Source: Homarus americanus (Eukaryota; Arthropoda; Malacostraca; Decapoda; Nephropidae). From it: 64,000 nucleotides of DNA. Under the pieces are notes generated by a model. That model was given only the letters and a program-made list of their open reading frames with translations. It made no database searches and had not been told where the DNA came from. The position numbers were made by a program, and so were the translations under genes. Below, one piece after another: positions 40,263-52,020 of the stretch. The DNA lies in NCBI RefSeq assembly GCF_018991925.1, contig NW_024725489.1:8830473-8894472 (forward strand), read 5' to 3'. The first letter of the stretch is position 1; each line of letters opens with the position of its first letter.

Positions 40263-43143
40263 TGGACATTGCAAGAAATTGTTTCTCTTACCCTGTCCGA
40301 TGGCTAATTATATACACAACAAACGGCGACGAGGGGGCTTTTGAGTGTTCTGTTGCTCCACGGACGCCCCAAAACCCTGGCCTAGTGTGAATTGTTGCAG
40401 GAATTCCAAGTGGGGAAGGACTGGTCCGATTTATTAGATTGGTTGGAGCAATATTTTGTGGCTAACAAGCTCGACGCTACTGTTGAGGCTGACCGTCGGC
40501 GTGCTGTGTTGCTGACGGTGTGCGGGAGCAAGACTTACTGTTTGATGAAGGATTTCGTAGCACCTGCCAAACATACAAGCAAGATTTAGGAGGAGCTTAC
40601 CAAACTCATTGAGGACCATTGCAAACCGAAAGCAGGTGTGATCACATCGAGGTACAAATTCTATAGAAACGTCAGGAAGGAAAGACAGGATATATCAAGC
40701 TTATGTTGCTGATTTACGTCATCTGGCCAAGCCTTGAGGATTCGTCGCTACATGCAAGCTGCTGTCAGCTCCCTAGTTTACCTCTCCGAGTTCTGGAATG
40801 GTTAGTACGGGTAGCAGCAGAGGTGAGGTGGCGAACATTGAAAGCAAGAAATCTATTGTGTGTTGGCGTTGTTGTTAGAATCACAAACCACACCTGTGTC
40901 GTTTCAAGCAAAATATTTGTAACAAGTGTGGGAAAAATGGCCATCTGCAGAAAATGTGCCGCAGGGCTGATAAATTTGCAGAAACTCGTGTATCATGTAC
41001 TGCAGCCACCAGCTGATGGCTTGCAGGAGCCTTCCAGTATTTACGACCCTGGTGCGATTAACATTTTAGAAACTGGGACATGTGACAGTGAAGTGGAACT
41101 CTTAGTCATTGTATAAGTTCAATGGTGATGATCCTTCAGACTCTCCTATACTTGTACCGGTTGATATTGATGGAATTAGAGTAAACTTGGTCACCAGAAC
41201 CTGCAAAACTGTAATGAGTCATGAGACATATCAAAAGTTATGGAAAGGGAACAGAAAAGTAGAACCACAATTGGAACCAATTGTTAAGAGTCTTAAAACT
41301 TATACAGATCAGCTAGTGCCTGTGGTTGGTAGTGCTATGGTTACCATAACTTATGAAGGAAAGTCTCGTGAATTATCTTTGTGGATTGTGAGAGGATGTG
41401 TCCCAACACTGCTTGATCGTGACTAGCTCAAAATTATTGATTTGGACTGGGGTAAGCTTAAATTGTTGTCAGTTTATGGTTTAAGCAAAACATGTGACAG
41501 TGTATTGACGAAATACGGGTCTGTGTTTGAAGATGGCATTGGTTTATTCAGTGGACATAAAATGAAAATACATGTGGATAATGATGCCAAACCAATCTTT
41601 TTGAAATCCAAATCTGTACCTTATATGTTGCATGAGAAATTTGAAGGAGAACTAGACTAACTCCAGACTGAGGGTATCATAAAACCAAAAGGATTCAGTG
41701 ACTGGGCAGGTCCAATAGTCCCTGTGATAAATCTGATTGTAATGCGTGCATTTGTGGGGGAGTATAAACCTACTATAAATAGGTTTTCCAAACTCGATCA
41801 CTACCCACTACCTAAAGCAGATGATATATTTGCGACTCTCGGTAGTGGAACTTCCTTCACCAAACTTGAATTTACCTTGGTATATGCTCAAATGGAACTT
41901 GACGAGGAGTCACAGAAATAAACTTGTACTAACACCCATAAAGGATTGTTTGTTTACAACAGGTGCCCGTTTGGAGTCCGGTCAGCTTCTGCTGTGTTTC
42001 AAAGACACATAGAAAGTCTTTTGAAGTCTGTCCTTCAAACTGTAGTATTTCAGGATGATGTTCTAATGACGGGTAGGTCAGAAAAAGAGCATTTGGGAAA
42101 CTTGGAGGAGGTATTATGCCGCCTTGATGAAGTTGGGTTGAATCTAAAACTTCAGAAATGTGTGTTTATAGCAACTGGGGTAGAGTTCCTGGGTCGTAAG
42201 GTTACGGCCAGTGGTGTCATGCCGACTCAGTCAATAACGATGGCTATCAGAAATGATCCCAAACCTGAGAATCTTTCGGAATTGAGAGCATTTTTAGGGA
42301 TGTTGAATTACTACTGTGTTGTTTTGCCAAATTTAAACACTTTACTTGAGCCATTACATACATTGCTGAGGAAGGATAGAGTTTGGAAATGGTGTTTTGA
42401 TCAGGAAATTGCTTTTAGAAATATTAAAGTTTATATGTTCTCATCTCCAAGTTCACTTTGATCCCAGTAAAAACATGTTTTGATCTGTATTGTTTTGCAA
42501 CAATACAACGAAAATGGTAGACTTCAACCTGTTGCTTTTGCCTCTCTCACTTTGTCTTCAGCTGAGAGTAATTATTGTATGGTGGAAAAAAGGCTTTATC
42601 TTGTGTCTTTGGAGTAAAAAGATGCACCAGTACCTGTATAGTCATAAGTTTGAGCTTGACACGGATAGCATTGTTGGGGAAAATAAAGGAATTAGCCCTA
42701 ATGCTTCTGGACGTATTCAGCGATGGGCTTTGGTGATGTCTGGTTATGACTACAGCATAAAGTACAAACCAGGTAAACTAATACCAGCGCTCATGGACTG
42801 ATTCGCTTACCCCTTCCTACTTCGACTGTTGTAACTCCTCAGTCTCCTGAGTTGTTGCTCGTAACGCAATGCTTGGAAGACGAAGTGTCTCCAGTGACAA
42901 CCCAACAATTAGGTTTGTGGACCAGCAATGATCCAATCTTTTCGTGTGTAAAGAGGTGCGTTGTGACTGGTGATTGGGAGAACATTCCAGAAAGTTTGTC
43001 ATCAGAAACCAAACCATATGTCAGTAGGAAAAACGAACTGTCAGTTCAGTCAGACTGTCTAGTGTGGGGGTCGAGAATTGTGGTGCCGACAAAGGGACGC
43101 TCTATTACATGACTTCACCCGGGTATTGTTGGAATTAAATCAA
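40263..43143 (+). pseudogene. K02A2.6-type Ty3/gypsy element, left part: gag, protease, RT, RNase H, integrase start
   Basis: About 55 bp of an LTR end is followed by GGCGACGAGGGG (40325), a known type of gypsy primer site. Gag fragments (DWSDLLDWLEQYFVANKLD, then frame breaks) lead to a CCHC knuckle, CNKCGKNGHLQKMC (40918-40960). The protease region (41109-41426) keeps ILVPVDIDGIR and PTLLDRD, but the expected Asp-Thr-Gly site reads RTCK, so it is dead. RT (41442-42461) has YNRCPFGVRSASAVFQRHI and FQDDVLMTG. RNase H ends near YDYSIKYKPGKLIPALMD (42780). The integrase N-terminus (SRIVVPTKGR and LHPGIVGIKSIA) is reached before a CR1 insertion. Many stops and frameshifts. Confidence 0.85.
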
Positions 43144-43456
43144 TCGCCTGGGAAGATATTGGAAGCATTATTTGTTGTCTAATGGTAGTAGACCCTGCTG
43201 CCATATGGCATCACAAAAATTGTAACCAAGTCCCAGGTTGCTGATCTGACTTTCTGCCTTATTCAATTCAATTTAAATATTTTATTCCTTCATAGACGAA
43301 GCGAAATCCTAGTGCTGCCACTAGGTACACCTGTTTCTGCCTCATTTACACACAATTGCAGGGTCTCAATTGTTTCTCTTACCATTGGCAACACAACATA
43401 AATATATTGTTTCTCACTCTTGATATTTTTTTTAATTTTGTACTTCTTTATGGTTC

Positions 43457-43500
<44 letters not shown>

Positions 43501-43725
43501 CATTATTACATTTTCGCCCCCCAGGCCCCGATGTGGGTCAGTGAACCTTTGCCCGGGTGGGCTAATCCCTGTAAAAAAAAAAAAAATAAATAAAAAATAA
43601 AATGGTTAGGTGTCATGTACTGTTGCGAAAATATGGATAGGGATCTTGAGATGTGTGTTCATAGGTGTTATTGCTTCTACTTACTTTTACTTTTACTTTT
43701 ATCCTCTTCACCACTGATCGGCTCG
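43144..43725 (-). other. CR1 copy 1: 3' UTR with internal (AAT)n and extra 3' segment
   Basis: On the minus strand after the ORF2 stop comes GGGATTAGCCCACCCGGGCA, a GGGGCGAAAAT stretch and (AAT)n (43459-43505). A further ~310 bp down to 43144 is homologous to sequence lying beyond the (AAT)n of another CR1 copy (56460-56720). So the trinucleotide run is probably internal to the element or the extra part was co-transduced. This extra segment carries a 74-bp secondary insertion. Confidence 0.7.
43260..43333 (-). mobile_element. 74-bp LINE 3'-end insertion with 9-bp target duplication
   Basis: Homologous to the R3 fragment at 23340-23445 (TAGTGGCAGCACTAGG, AAGGAATAAAA, ATTGAATTGAAT tail). It is flanked by TTTCTGCCT at 43251-43259 and 43334-43342. 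The homologous sequence near 56605-56620 lacks the insert and has a single TTTCTGCTT, an empty site. This shows R3 is a mobile 3' end, heavily 5'-truncated here. Confidence 0.82.
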
Positions 43726-45476
43726 TTAGCGACTTGGGCGATCGGTCACGTCTCTGTCAAGCACTGTTAGCAAGTACGAGGCATGTACAAGTACTGGCTC
43801 CCTGTTACGCAATGTTGGCAGATACTGGGCATGCACCGGCTCCAGAATGTACCTGAACCTGCTCCAGTGTTGGTCAAGTCTGGTCTTGAAAGAACTCACA
43901 CTCGGTGCCGTCACAACAATTTCTGGTAGTTTGTTCCAAGAGTTCACAACTCTCACTCCGAAAAAGATTGCCATCACAGTTTTCTAGACTTTCAGCTTCT
44001 TCAATCTTGAACTGTGACCCCTTGTGGGACGAGGGTCCACCAGCTCCAAATAAGGACACTGGACTAAGTAATGCCCCTTGAGATGCTTATACACCTCAAT
44101 TAGGTCGCCCCTTGCTTTCTGTAGTATAAGCTAGGCAAGTTCAAGCGCTCCAATCTCTCAGGGTAGTTGAGGTGCCGAAGTGCAGGCACCAGTCTGGTGG
44201 CACTCCTTTGAACATTTTCAACTAACTGACAATCCCTAGCATATCTCGGGGACCAGACGGGGTGACAGTACTCCAGGTGGGGAAGCATTTCACACTTGAA
44301 GATCGTTGCGAAGGACGGTCTAGATATCTGAACGAGCTTCTTATAAGACCCAATAATTATTTGCCTGATTTACCTTCTTCACGCAATGGCCCGTGAACTG
44401 CAGCTCATTATCAACATACGCACCTAGGTCTCTCTCACATTCAGTCTCAAATAGTGCAGTTTCTTCATCCCGTTGGGGAATATGATACTCCCCCTTACTG
44501 TTGGTACGCCCCAGGTGCATCCTCTTACACTTCGTGACATTGATTCTCAACAGCCATTTCTTCGACTATTCTTGGAGCTCACAGAGATCCTTCTGCAGCT
44601 CTTCACAGTCCGCCTGGTTCTTGATTCCCGAAATAACTTGGCTTCATCTGCAAATATTTGTATGGAGGAGTGTACAGCGTCAGGCATGTCATTTACGAAA
44701 CAAACAAACAACAGCGGGCCCAATACACTGCCCTGTGGTGCCCCTTCTTGTGACAGGTGCAGATGATGATTTCGTGCCATTAATCACCCCACACTGCTTG
44801 CGGTCATGTAGAAAGTCTTCTATCCATGCTAGGACATTTCCCTGAATTCCATACACTTTCTAGTTTGATTTTCAGCCATTCGTGTCGAAAGCCTTGGCAA
44901 AATCTCGGTATATATTGTCGATATTACCACCCCGTTCCCGAATATGGATCCAATTATCCAATACCTTGAGCAATTGTGTTAAGCAGGAGCGCCCCAGAAT
45001 AAAACCGTGTTGGCAATCTTTTACAAGGTTGTTTTGTAGTAGATGTTCCATCGCGGCGTCTCAGATAATACTCTCAAGTACTTTACATATTATGCTGGTC
45101 AGGCTCACTGGTCTATAGTTGTTCTTGGAGTGACGATCGCCCTTCTTGAAGAAAGGACTCACATGTGCCATTTTCCAATCACTGGGCTCAGCAAGCTCGT
45201 TGCACAACTTTCTTATCACTCTGGGATGCACCATGTCAGGGCCGGGACTCTTATGAACCTTTAGCTTTGCTAGTTTTTATCTAATAGCCTCTTCTGTGAA
45301 CACAATGTGGGTCAGTGCTGTGTCGAATCGCCTGTCCTCAAACGCGGGAAGGTTAATCTCATCCTCTCTTGTGAACACTGAGGAAAAGAAGCTGTTTATT
45401 ACCTCAGCTTTATCCTGGTCAGATTCTGCGTAACTACCATCTTCAAGCCTCAGGTCTCTTACTCCTACTCACGTTT
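43726..45476 (-). pseudogene. CR1 copy 1: ORF2 reverse transcriptase (multiply frameshifted)
   Basis: Reading the minus strand across frames: a pre-RT region (FDTALTHIVFTEEAIR), MAHVSPFFKKGDRHSKNNYR, PVSLTSIICKVLE, VKDCQHGFILGRSCLTQL, DFAKAFD, GPAVVCLF, IFADEAKLF (the YADD block altered to ADEA), NVTKCKRMHLGRTNSKGEYH, AYVDNELQFTGHCVKKVNQA and VVNSWNKLPEIVV near the C-terminus. This motif series is CR1-type RT. At least eight frame breaks or stops are visible and the second catalytic Asp is replaced, so it is inactive. Confidence 0.88.
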
Positions 45477-46690
45477 TTAATTTCGACTTTGCATAGCGGT
45501 AAAACGCCTTTGGGTTTGACTTGACCTCGCTTGCAACCAGCCTCTGGAACTCTTCTCCGCCCTTCTACACTCTGCCTTTGCTTGGTTTCTGGCTCTTGCA
45601 CACATTCTCCTGTCCTGCTTATCGTTTGACCCAACCCACGTCTTTAATTTCTGGGTTTTCTTCTTAACTTTGTCGACCGCCGCATGGTTTAGGTGTAGGG
45701 ATTCCCTCGTATTCCTAAAGGCACTGGGTTTGGTCTTGGGTATGTATTTATCGATCAAATGGGTCACTTTACTAGTTATGATATTCAGCGTAGTGTCTGT
45801 GTTCTTGTGCCTTAATGAGTCAGGCCAGTGGACACCCTTCATCTCTTCCCTCATCCCGTTGTAATTTCCCTTATAATATTTGCACCTTGGCCTGGCCTTA
45901 TCTATATGGTGACTGGTGTCAGCTGGGGCAAGATGTTCCAGTTTGGCCACGATACCCTCCTCATTTGTTGTGATGAGGTCTAGTGGCTTAGATGTTTTCA
46001 CCCCTCTGTAATGTGTCAGGTCTCTAACATGTTGGAACAGAAAATTATCTCTCCGAGTTTCTACAAAAAGAGTAGCAGGGTTATTCAAGTCATTTGGGGT
46101 GAACTCGTTTCTCCAGTCGATGTCTCCAAAGTTAAAGTCCCCCATGATAAGGAGGTGGCTAGGGTTGAGCATTGCTGCATTGTCTATTAAGGCTCTTAAG
46201 TTCCTTTGATTTAGTGGGCCACAGTTTTGGGATCTGTAGATGCACCCGACACTAAGTAAGTCCCCTCCCTTTAATTTAATTTTGCACCACTTGGACTCTT
46301 CAAAAATATCCTCTCCCTGTACCCTCACCTGGCTGGCTCTAAGGTTTTGCCTCGCATAGATAACCACACCCCTCTTGTAAGTTTCTTGAGAAAGGTTCGT
46401 AAATGAGTCATATCCAACAATACTGAACTCACATTCCTCTGAGTCGATTCTCCTGTTCTTGTACAACAGTTCTACAGCTCCTACAATATTTGGTTGGTGT
46501 ACCTTCAGAAGTGTTTCAAACTCCTCTCTCTTATCAAGGAACGTGTCAGTATTAGTGTACATGACATTCAAGCCAGAATTTCTTCTCGGTAACATCTCTG
46601 CTCTTAGTAGCAACTCCGGCCCCCCTCTATTTTCAGAATCTGCAACATTTGCTTGGTACACTGTATTTTGTAGGGTGTGGTTAGAAATGT
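45477..46690 (-). pseudogene. CR1 copy 1: ORF2 AP endonuclease domain, open frame
   Basis: Within a 510-codon open frame (47009-45477), the endonuclease starts near NVMYTNTDTFLDKREEFETL. It continues with AVELLYKN (catalytic Glu block), SIVGYDSFTN, KRGVVIYARQNLRA, VGCIYRSQNC, HLLIMGDFNFGDIDW and a linker to RT (KTWVGSNDKQDRRMCARARN). The first ~150 codons of that frame overlap ORF1 in another frame and are probably not translated as such. The domain nicks target DNA in CR1/L2-type LINEs. The usual Ser-Asp-His end is blurred (ADTSHHIDKARPR). It is the best preserved part of this LINE. Confidence 0.86.
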
Positions 46691-46696
46691 CACTGC

Positions 46697-47650
46697 TTAC
46701 ACGGCGCTCGCCTCCTCCCGGCTGATAGGCGGAGCTGGTGCCACCTCTCTGGTGGGGGGTAGAGCGGGTGGAGGGTGCGCTGCTGCCCCCTGGCTCTGTG
46801 TCGGCATACTCGCTTCCACTACCTTCCCTCTGAATATAACCCATGTACACCCATCCCCGTTCCTCCTCGACTCCTCCCTCATCTCCTTCAAGCCCTGGAG
46901 GAGCTTCTTGTGCTGTTCCCTCTGCATTACCGTGCGATCTGGGTGATTGAATACACTCCGAAATGCCTCGCTCCTTGCTAAGTTTTTTGCCTGCCGAATA
47001 ACTTCCCATTTCTCCTCCTCACTCACTAATGTGATCCTGAGGGGGCGAGGCTTATCCCCCTGCTTTTGCCTCAGCCTCCTCACATCCTAAGGGGTTGATG
47101 GCATCTTCAGAACCTCTGTAAACATATTTTAAACTGCATTTTATCGTGTGTTATCCTACTCTCAGTTCCCTGCGCCTGGATCTCTGGGACTCCAAAAACT
47201 ATTACATTGTTATTACGCTAGAAACGTTCCCGTTGTTCCTCCTGTCCCCTAACAGTAGGTCCGATAATTTTCATTTCTTTGACACACTTCTTCAGAGTCC
47301 GTAGCTGCTGTAGAACCTGTTCTGATCTTGCATTACTCTCCGCCACCTCCAGTGGCCCTGCTAAGCCCTCAGCATAACTCCTCTTAGCAACCATCTCCAG
47401 TCTATCTGCTACTTCCTCAGTCTTAGCAAGGATCTCTTTCCCAACTTGTTCTAGTTTGGCAACCAGAAAGGCTCCAGCTTCATCAATTTTCGTCCTCAGG
47501 GAACTCGTTCCCCCTATTGCTTGCAATCTCCTCTTTCACCTTGACTATGCAGTCAGGGCAATACCAGCAGCAGCCTTGATGCTTTACAGCAACTTGCATC
47601 GTCCTAAACATTGCGTTGCTCAGGCCTGCAGACTGTGTATAGATCTACAC
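46697..47650 (-). pseudogene. CR1 copy 1: ORF1 with PHD-like finger, coiled coil and CR1 ORF1 domain
   Basis: Three consecutive blocks in shifted frames. (i) 47640-47515: SAGLSNAMFR and CCWYCPDC, the end of a PHD-type zinc finger. (ii) 47526-47218: a ~100-residue helical segment (FLVAKLEQVGKEILAKTEEV) likely to be a coiled coil. (iii) 47083-46697: KPRPLRITLVSEEEKWEVIR, AKNLARSEAFRSVF and CTWVIFRGKVVEA, the conserved C-terminal domain of CR1 ORF1 proteins. PHD plus this domain is known in CR1-type ORF1. Frame changes between blocks make it a pseudogene. Confidence 0.8.
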
Positions 47651-48485
47651 CAATTTAAAATTAAAGAAAAAAAACAGTCTTAGCTGCCCTGTGCTGGTTT
47701 TAACCTCCTCTGTTGTCTTTAGAGCTGTCTTCTGTTTTCTTCTCTTTTTTTCAGATCACTTCGGCGATTTGTCGGTATCTATGTGCTATCTCTATGTACA
47801 CTGCATTTTGCTATGAATAACGGATTTTATACGCCAACTCAGTCCTTTAGAAACACAGAAAATAAAAAAAAAATTTCTTTGGGGCGGTAATAGAATGCCT
47901 TTTAGTAGAGAAAAGCTTGTTTAATTTTTTTTTAACTATTATTACCTTATACTTTCTTTTCCAGGTCTCATCAACAACTATATATCTTTGTGCTAGCACT
48001 GTGTAACTGTATCTCCTTGTGAATGGTGTATTATAGGCACAGTTTCAGTCCTTGAGAAAGCACTCAACCAAAATAAATTTAAAAGTTTCTGTGGCATTTA
48101 TAACACGACTTGGTCTCTGCTGGCGGTGGTGCCTTTCCAACTTGCTTGCCAGTTTGTATTCACTTTAAGTTATTTAGAACCTCTTCCGTGGTCACTGATG
48201 ACACTATGATCTGATTTAACTAAAAGCACTACACTCCCTGGTTGGCCTTTATCACAGCCGTGACCACAACTCCGTAAAAAAATAAAATAAAAGTTTTGTC
48301 ATATAGCAATGATTTTGTGGTTGTAGGCGTTCTGACCTGGGCTTTACCTCCAACTAGGTGGAGATTGAGTTTTCAAAAATACAATCGCATCTAGCATTAA
48401 AAATACTATATCGATTTACACTTTCATATCACTAAGACGATCTTGATGTTCTTATGTCATCACTGTCCAATTTCTGCCACTGAAC
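47651..48485 (-). other. CR1 copy 1: probable 5' UTR; no gene seen
   Basis: No recognisable protein on either strand between ORF1 and the resumption of the gypsy integrase at about 48486. It is presumably CR1 5' UTR, with an A-rich stretch near 47830-47945. The exact 5' end cannot be fixed by eye. Confidence 0.4.
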
Positions 48486-49240
48486 AGCGAAGGCCCGAAT
48501 GCCGAACACGCTTTGTTAGAGAAACGCAACACGACCCAACCCGACCTTGAACCACCCAAATCTCCTATTCACCCGTGGTCATGGCCCTCGAGACCTTGGT
48601 CGAGACTCCATACAGATTTTCCTGGTCCTTTCCTGGGTAAAATGTTCTTGATTATGATAGATGCTTGCTCAAAGAGGATTGAATATAAACGAATGACTTC
48701 AAATACATCTGAAAATATGAGTCTCTCTCCGAGCAATCTTTGATCAACATGGTTTGCCAGATACTATTGTTAGTGACAATGGTAATTCCTTTACGAGTTC
48801 AGACTTTCAAAACTTCCACAGACTTAATGGTATTAAACATGTTCGGTGTGCTCCAGTCAAACCTGCATCAAATGGACAGGCAGAGCGTGCAGTACAGGTT
48901 GTGAAAAATGGGCTGAGGACAGTGACAAAGGGCTCCTTTCAGACAAAGCTGTCTCGTTTCCAGCTAAGTTATCGTGCTAGATCCTACACTGTGATAGCAT
49001 AATTACTCATGAATAGTGAACTTAAAACTGCTTTGTCACTAGTGCATCCCAATCTCAGAGGTAAAGTTGAGGATAGACTGGTTAAGCAAAAAGATTATTA
49101 TGATCAGTATTCAGTGTCTCGAGAGATCCGTGTCAATGATTCTGTTAATGCTTTAAATCTTTCAAATGTCCAAAAGTGGTTACCAGGATTTGTAACCCAG
49201 AACATAGGAGATACACACCCAGGTCCTTTTCACATTGGGT
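48486..49240 (+). pseudogene. K02A2.6-type Ty3/gypsy element, right part: integrase core
   Basis: Continues the integrase broken at 43143. IHPWSWPSRPWSRLHTDFPG, then GKMFLIMIDACSKRIEYKRM (first catalytic Asp in LHTDF) and, after a frame break near 48742, DTIVSDNGNSFTSSDF (second Asp) and PASNGQAERAVQVVKNGL (catalytic Glu). The C-terminal part is shifted (LRGKVEDRLVKQKDYYDQYS). Separation from the RNase H part by 5.3 kb of CR1 shows nested insertion. The 3' LTR is missing; CR1-type sequence begins near 49241. Confidence 0.87.
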
Positions 49241-49640
49241 CTCTTATTATTGTTTCTTCGTCCCGTTGGGACATTTGATACGTCCCCTTGCTGTTGGTAG
49301 GACCCAGGTGCATCCTCTTACACTTCGTGACATTGAATCTTAACAGCCATTCTTTTAACCACTCTTGAAGCTGACAGATATTTCTGTAGGTAGCTCTTCA
49401 CAATCTATTTGGTTCTTAGTTTCCCTGAATGACTTGGCATCGTCCGCAAAAATTTGTATGAAGGAGTGTACAGCTTCTTACATGTCATTTATGAAACAAA
49501 CACACAACAACGGGCTCAGTACACTGCCCTGTGGTACCTCACTTGTTACGGGTGCACATGACGATTTCGTGCCACCAAACACTGCTTGCGATTACGAAGA
49601 AAGTCTCCAACCCATACTTGGACACTTACCCGAATATCTC
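49241..49640 (-). pseudogene. CR1 fragment: RT palm, 0.4 kb
   Basis: Closely related to 44465-44800 of CR1 copy 1. The minus strand gives VPQGSVLSPLL, CVCFINDM, VHSFIQIFADDAKSF and ETKNQIDCEEL across a stop. Here the palm motif is intact as FADD. Both ends of the element are absent. A (TC)n run of about 22 bp follows at 49639-49659. Confidence 0.82.
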
Positions 49641-49659
49641 TCTCTCTCTCTCTCTCTTT

Positions 49660-50240
49660 CAATTAGTAATATTTACTATTAGTATGTTAGTATATTCATG
49701 CTCTCAGGTTTCTCTTCTTTTGAATATAATATTTAAAAAATCATCATTATCATTAATAATCGGTTTTATATTGATATTATCATCACATTACTCATACTTA
49801 CTTTAATTTATACTTTTGCCGCTATTGTTATGAATGTAATGTATACATTAAAAGTGATGGCAGTGTTTCCCTATAACACAATAACTTACAAAGAAAAATA
49901 ACAAAGGCCCTAACAGATATAAACCCCCTCCCCCTCCAAAAAAAAAGTCAAATGAGAGCTTATAGAAACCGTCCACTCTCGTTTGACTAGATAATATGTC
50001 TATTTTCTCCGGCTCATTAAAGGAGGGTACATTGGGATGGTTTAATGTATTTTCTAATAACAAAAAACTTATCATATAGTAAAAATATTCTCCATGGAAA
50101 GTGAAGGCTGACTTGTCTGCTTAACTTGTGATGTTTTATGATAAATGCTCACCATCATCATTATTAATTAGTAAAATATCCTGGAAGTTTAGATTGCAAA
50201 TACATACATTCATACTCAGACATACACACACACACACACT
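49660..50240. other. AT-rich unique sequence, no gene seen
   Basis: No coding signal on either strand. It ends in a short (CA)n tract (50222-50238) that is the left flank of a family A LINE. Confidence 0.5.
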
Positions 50241-51111
50241 GCACTGTGGGGGTTTCAGTTGACAACACCGCACCAGACTACTCATCGCTCCAAGGCACCC
50301 TGGACAGGCTACAGGCATGGACTACGGAGAACAAGGTCACCATCAACCACACCAAAACTGTAGTCATACACATCAATACCGCCACCACTCCAGTGCAAGC
50401 CCCAGCAGTCACAGTGGGTGCCCATCCTCTCCAGCTGGTGCAGTCTGCCAAACTCCTGGGTGTAACTACAGACAACAAACTTGACTGGAAGGCCCATGTA
50501 AATAACACAGTCAAGGCAGCCTCGTACCGTCTCTACATGCTACGAAGACTTAGGTCACTTGGGACACCCACGCCAGAGCTGAGGACCATCTACAACGCCT
50601 TTATTCTCCCCAAACTAACGTATGCGTCACCAGCCTGGTCTTCTTCTCTCAACTCAACCCAACAACGTCAGCTAGAGAAGGTACAGAAAAGGGCCTGCAG
50701 AATCATGCTCGGCGCAGAATACTCCGGCTACACCAACGCTCTCTCCACCCTGGAAATGCCATCCCTCGGTGACCTCCACCACCAAGCACTGGAAAGGTTT
50801 GGCCGTGGACTACTGCACCACCCTCTCCATCGCCACCTCCTGCCACCTGCAGTCCCCCACCCACCTGGCGCAGTCCGCCACTACAACAAAATTCAGCCCA
50901 TAAGAGTCCGCACCGATAGATATAAGAACAGCACCATCCCATCTATTGTTAAAATAATGAACAACTCCTGATTTATTTACTGTATAGCCCTGTAAATGTA
51001 TTCAATGCATATTATATCATTATGTCTAAATCTAATGTAAGTCTGTATATTTTCAGCCACCGGCTGCAACTCTATTAATAAACCGTTTAATATTATTATT
51101 ATTATTATTAC
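50241..51111 (+). pseudogene. LINE family A copy 3: 5'-truncated, RT C-terminal half open, intact 3' end
   Basis: An uninterrupted frame (50246-50971, 241 codons) covers the RT just after the YVDD block: GVSVDNTAPDYSSLQGTLDR, KLLGVTTDNKLDWKAHVNNT, FILPKLTYASPAW, KRACRIMLGAEYS and a terminal KNSTIPSIVKIMNNS. The 3' UTR ends in CAGCC-ACC-GGCTG, AATAAACCG and a short (TTA)n at 51091-51110. (CA)n flanks both sides. Lack of frame breaks suggests a younger copy than 3353-4432. It is truncated, so not active. Confidence 0.88.
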
Positions 51112-51179
51112 ACACACACATGATCTACGTGTGTAAACATTAATCTGTATGTTCACTGTATGTTCCTTCACCTTTCTCT

Positions 51180-51447
<268 letters not shown>

Positions 51448-51481
51448 ACACACACACACACACATACAAACATACACACAT

Positions 51482-51822
51482 AATATAATATTAATGGTTA
51501 CCCCTCATGTAACGAGGACGGTCTGCCCAAGGGCCACCTAGGCGTGAATTGGTTTAATGTGTAGGTGTCGCCAACACAACAACCATACCCTAAGTTAACG
51601 AGCTGTATATCTGAGAAGACCGGACAACTTGCCAACTGCACTGCCTTACCATTATTCCAGAATACGATCCGCAAATCGATTAACATCCTGGTTCCCAATT
51701 ACTGCTGGGTAGCCAGAGGCAAATGGCATAAAGAAACTTGACCATAGTTTCACCCTGACCGAGGATCTAACCCGGGTCTGCTCGCTTGGGAGGCGAGCAT
51801 GCTGACCATTACACCGACAATA
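51482..51822 (-). mobile_element. tRNA-Gly-derived SINE (~340 bp)
   Basis: On the minus strand the head reads GTCGGTGTAATGGTCAGCAT, an anticodon arm with stem CTCGC/GCGAG and loop CTCCCAA (anticodon CCC, Gly), then ACCCGGGTTAGATCC as a slightly mutated B box and TCGGTCAGGG. The A box is near-consensus. About 260 bp of non-tRNA body follows (GGCTACCCAGCAGTAATTGG, AATCGATTTGCGGATCG). It sits between (CA)n-rich repeats. Such elements are Pol III transcribed and moved by a partner LINE. The acceptor stem no longer pairs, so it is not a tRNA gene. Confidence 0.78.
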
Positions 51823-52020
51823 ACATACTCACAGACACTTATATACTCAGACATACATACACACACATATACACACACACTAATACACTCACAAATGCAT
51901 ACAGACTCAGACATACATACACACACATATACACCCACACTAACACACTCACAAACGCATACATACTCAAACAGACATACATACATACACCAACACCGAC
52001 ATACTCACAAACGCACACAC
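51823..52020. repeat. ACACTAACACACTCACAAAC minisatellite, left block
   Basis: Imperfect ~55-70 bp units of CACTCACAAACGCATACATA plus ACACACACATATACACCCAC. The same repeat resumes at 54603-54850, so LINE family C was inserted into it. Confidence 0.88.
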
